Both the position numbers and the translations under genes were made by a program. A model generated the notes under the pieces. It did not search any database. It saw only the letters and a list, made by a program, of their open reading frames with translations, and was not told the DNA's origin. From Saccoglossus kowalevskii (lineage: Eukaryota > Hemichordata > Enteropneusta > Harrimaniidae), in assembly GCF_000003605.2 (NCBI RefSeq), contig NW_003115972.1, positions 90,813-137,712 on the forward strand: DNA of 46,900 nt, written 5' to 3'. This document shows, piece by piece, positions 44,400 to 46,900 of this stretch (the first letter of the stretch is position 1; every line of letters begins with the position of its first letter).

Positions 44400-45930
44400 T
44401 GAGCAAATCTAATTTCGGATGTGGAAATCGTACGGGGTGAGATTTATGAAAAATTATTCTTTTTCATTTAGCATTAAGTAATATTAGTTATTTGTTTTTC
44501 GTCATTTTTTTTATTACGTATTGAGTTTGTTCCATTTTTGTTATATTTTTTATCATAAAATGATTTTTACCATTTATCTCTTTGGGTTTTGAACATTTTC
44601 TGTTTATTTTGAGTTTTAGGTGATATTTTTGTTTAAATATAATTTCGTATTTACTATTTTACCTGTAAATCGTCAACAACTTGAATAAGTTGTTTTTCAA
44701 GATCACTATATCACTGTTGCGTCAATGACGTCACAGTATATTAGTAATTTCGTGACAGCAACTCTTTGCGTCTTAGTGGTGTGCCATATTTTCAAACTGT
44801 AAAAACAGCTCAAAATATAACATGTTGTGTCTCTCTGACGGTCCTTGGGGTTGGGGTTAAACTCAAAGGAAAACACAATGCTCTGTCAATAGCGACAGGA
44901 ATATTAAATACACCCAAACTATATTAAGTTGCATTGTATCATACCATATATGTCTCAATATTTTATCATTAATGTGTGATTATTTCAACCACCATTATTG
45001 TTTAATTATTTTAATGTGTTTAAAATGTTTCCATTATTGTTTCATTATTTTATTGTGTTTACATTATTATACCATTACTGTTTTATTGTTTTCTTGTGTT
45101 AACATTGCTATACCAGTATTTTTTCATTATTTTATTGTGTTTACATTATTTTATTATTCTTGTGTATATGTTTCTTCATTATTGTTTTATTATATAAATA
45201 AACAAACCCCTATCCTAGCACCATAGGCAATATCACATTCAGACCATATGTTGGAGGGAATACTTGATGTGGCAAAATACTAATTTATTTATTTATTTTC
45301 ATTTATTTATTTTTATTCAACACTCCAACTTTGAAGCGGCCTTTACTATCGATCTTTTTTTCTCTGTTTTTTGATAAAACGCAACCTGTTTCTTTAATGC
45401 AAATTTATAATGGTCATTGATAAAATGTAAACATTGAAAGCCTAGCATATATACGCTCTATATCGACGTTGTACATAAAGGTTTCACACTACAAATTAGT
45501 TTATTAGCGTTATACTGTTCCTAGGGTTGTTGCAAGCCAATGGGGGGTTTTCACCGTATTATATCTGAAACGCGATGTCTAAAGACGCACTTTGATTACG
45601 TAAGCTATAAGTCTCGTGCCTGAAGATTTTTTTTTTTGACAAATACTGGTGACCTATTAGACATTTCAAAACTGTCTGAGAATATTAAAGGTGTAATGTC
45701 TGATAAATCTGTGTATTTTTTCATCGTATTTGTAGGAGATTGGCAAACATATTTATTTCTGTCCAGAATTCTCTTACATGTGTACTTTCAAATATATAAA
45801 ACAATAATTTGATCTTTGTAACCTGTTTTTTTACGAAATTCATCCAAGCGCTAACATGTTCGTGCTTGGAGTTCTAATTAGTGATACGGATCACGGTTGT
45901 TAGAAGAACGGTTCTTTTGTTAGGATGCGT
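44400..45930 (+). repeat. block A4 3' flank
   Basis: Paralogous to the flanks of copies 2 and 3. It includes 'aatttcggatgtggaaatcgta', the 'ctgtaaatcgtcaac' and 'ttcaagatcact' segments shared with copy 2, the TTATTGTG-rich tract (44950-45202), and 'gctaacatgttcgtg' near 45850. No gene is seen in it. Confidence 0.65.
44950..45202 (+). repeat. TTATTGTG-rich tract with AATAAA, copy 4
   Basis: The same degenerate tract as after copies 2 and 3, ending in AATAAA at 45197-45202, about 800 bp after the stop. It is a candidate polyadenylation signal for copy 4. Confidence 0.5.
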
Positions 45931-46590
45931 GTCTCGGTAAACATTTAAAACAAAAGGAATTAGCATACTGCCAACGTGGCGGCGATCGTGATTTGCATAC
46001 AATTACGATTAGGGTTTTTTGTAATGTTTTTTTTTCCGGGATTTATACAGATAGTCATGATTTGGTATGAATAAGAACACTGAAATGAAAAAATATATAT
46101 TCAGATTAAAACTGCGCTATGAAACATTCAACTTCCTTGGTCACTTACATTGCTACTGGCAATAAAAAAAAACAAGATGGCCGTCATTGCTATTAGAGAG
46201 AACAAATGAAATTAACATTGTTTAAACTATCATAGTGCTCTCAGATTCTAAGTCAATGTACAAAATCAACATGCGCCATGTTGGACATCAGCAGGCGCAG
46301 ACTTACGATCGCCCTACTGAATACCCGAACATTAACATAGTAACGAATACTAACATTTTAGAACTTTAACAGAGTTTTGGGGGTAAAAAATGCCATGGTC
46401 AATTTTGATTCACAAACGGCAAAACAAACTATTGGTATTTTCATTTTTTCGAAAACAACGAAACCTCGAGTGTCATAAAACATTCGCACAGTAGTAGGTG
46501 ATGCTTCTACGTCCATCTTTCGGTTTAATGAGCTTTATGTTTTTGACTGCCGTGTGCGAAGCACAAAAGGGAGTCTTTGCAGTTACCCTG
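45931..46590. other. spacer, nothing recognised
   Basis: AT-rich DNA with homopolymer runs. The part from about 46540 belongs to the dispersed repeat that contains the microsatellite. Confidence 0.4.
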
Positions 46591-46674
46591 TCTGTATGTC
46601 TGTATGTATGTATGTATGTATGTATGTATGTATGTATGTATGTATGTATGTATGTATGTATGTATGTATGTATG
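46591..46674. repeat. (TATG)n microsatellite
   Basis: About 20 copies of the tetranucleotide TATG, beginning with two TCTG-type units. Plus and minus open frames of about 80 codons cross it only because a 4-bp repeat without stops stays open (YVCM and IHTY repeats). They are not genes. Confidence 0.97.
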
Positions 46675-46900
46675 TCACTTTTTTGTTCCACCGTTATCTC
46701 AAGAACCACTAATCAAATTTTGGTGAAACTTGGTACATAGATGCACTGGGATAATGCGCAGAGTTGATTAGGTTTTGGTAAAAATCTATGAATATTAATT
46801 ACCTAATTTGCATGATAATTAGCTGATTTTTAGCTGTTCCAAGACTGTTCCACTGATTTTTGAAGAACCACTCATTGGATTCAATGAAACTTGGCACATG
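46675..46900. repeat. dispersed repeat, about 163-bp internal period, cut by window end
   Basis: The segment 'aagaaccactaatcaaattttggtgaaacttggtacat' near 46701 returns as 'aagaaccactcattggattcaatgaaacttggcacat' near 46863. The microsatellite followed by this internal repeat resembles a dispersed invertebrate repeat. Its right end lies outside the window. Confidence 0.55.

Noticed and set aside
46473-46740. Frames of about 80 codons on both strands across the TATG repeat
   Set aside because: They are open only because the tetranucleotide repeat has no stop codons.

Overview
The window looks like nuclear DNA of an invertebrate animal. It is AT-rich, almost wholly non-coding, has GT-AG introns, carries a satellite-like minisatellite and decayed LINE and DNA-transposon sequence, and holds no prokaryotic gene organisation. 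The genus cannot be named from sequence alone. The galactose-3-O-sulfotransferase (Gal3ST) family and the Tx1-like LINE fit a marine metazoan, but that is inference.

The only well-supported protein-coding genes are four paralogous Gal3ST-type carbohydrate sulfotransferases, all on the plus strand in a loose tandem array. Each has a 13-codon first coding exon, a phase-0 intron and one large last exon that starts inside the signal-anchor helix. Copies 3 (32592-34222) and 4 (40470-44399) are open, each predicting a 380-residue type II Golgi enzyme. Copy 2 (15945-17657) is open except for one TGA at a cysteine codon. Copy 1 (8528-9899) has four lesions, including a deletion that joins its middle to its own 3' flank. 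The array therefore shows successive stages of duplicate-gene decay.

Layout: 1-1526 is unassigned AT-rich DNA with a 155-bp tandem duplication. 1527-4990 is a minisatellite of about 110 units of 31 bp, with higher-order periods of 403 bp and 93 bp. Block A1 (about 6310-10520) holds copy 1. Block B1 (about 12420-13480) is a paralogous non-coding block. Block A2 (about 14978-22330) holds copy 2 and has two insertions in its 3' flank. A palindrome cluster lies at 22440-22730. Block B2 (about 26560-28610) is a second B copy, interrupted by a 666-bp inverted-repeat transposon with a 9-bp target duplication; B1 preserves the empty site. 30287-32346 (minus) is a decayed Tx1/L1-like LINE that keeps ORF1 and the endonuclease but has lost the reverse transcriptase. 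Block A3 (about 32356-36230) holds copy 3. A 913-bp element flanked by TTAA follows at 36532-37444. Block A4 (about 40290-45930) holds copy 4. The window ends in a TATG microsatellite and a dispersed repeat.

The A-B-A-B-A-A order suggests repeated segmental duplication that carried gene and flanks together. The duplicates date several insertions, because one block keeps the uninserted state. No operon-like cooperation exists: the copies are alternative versions of one enzyme that would transfer sulfate from PAPS to the 3-OH of galactose on glycolipids or glycoproteins in the Golgi.
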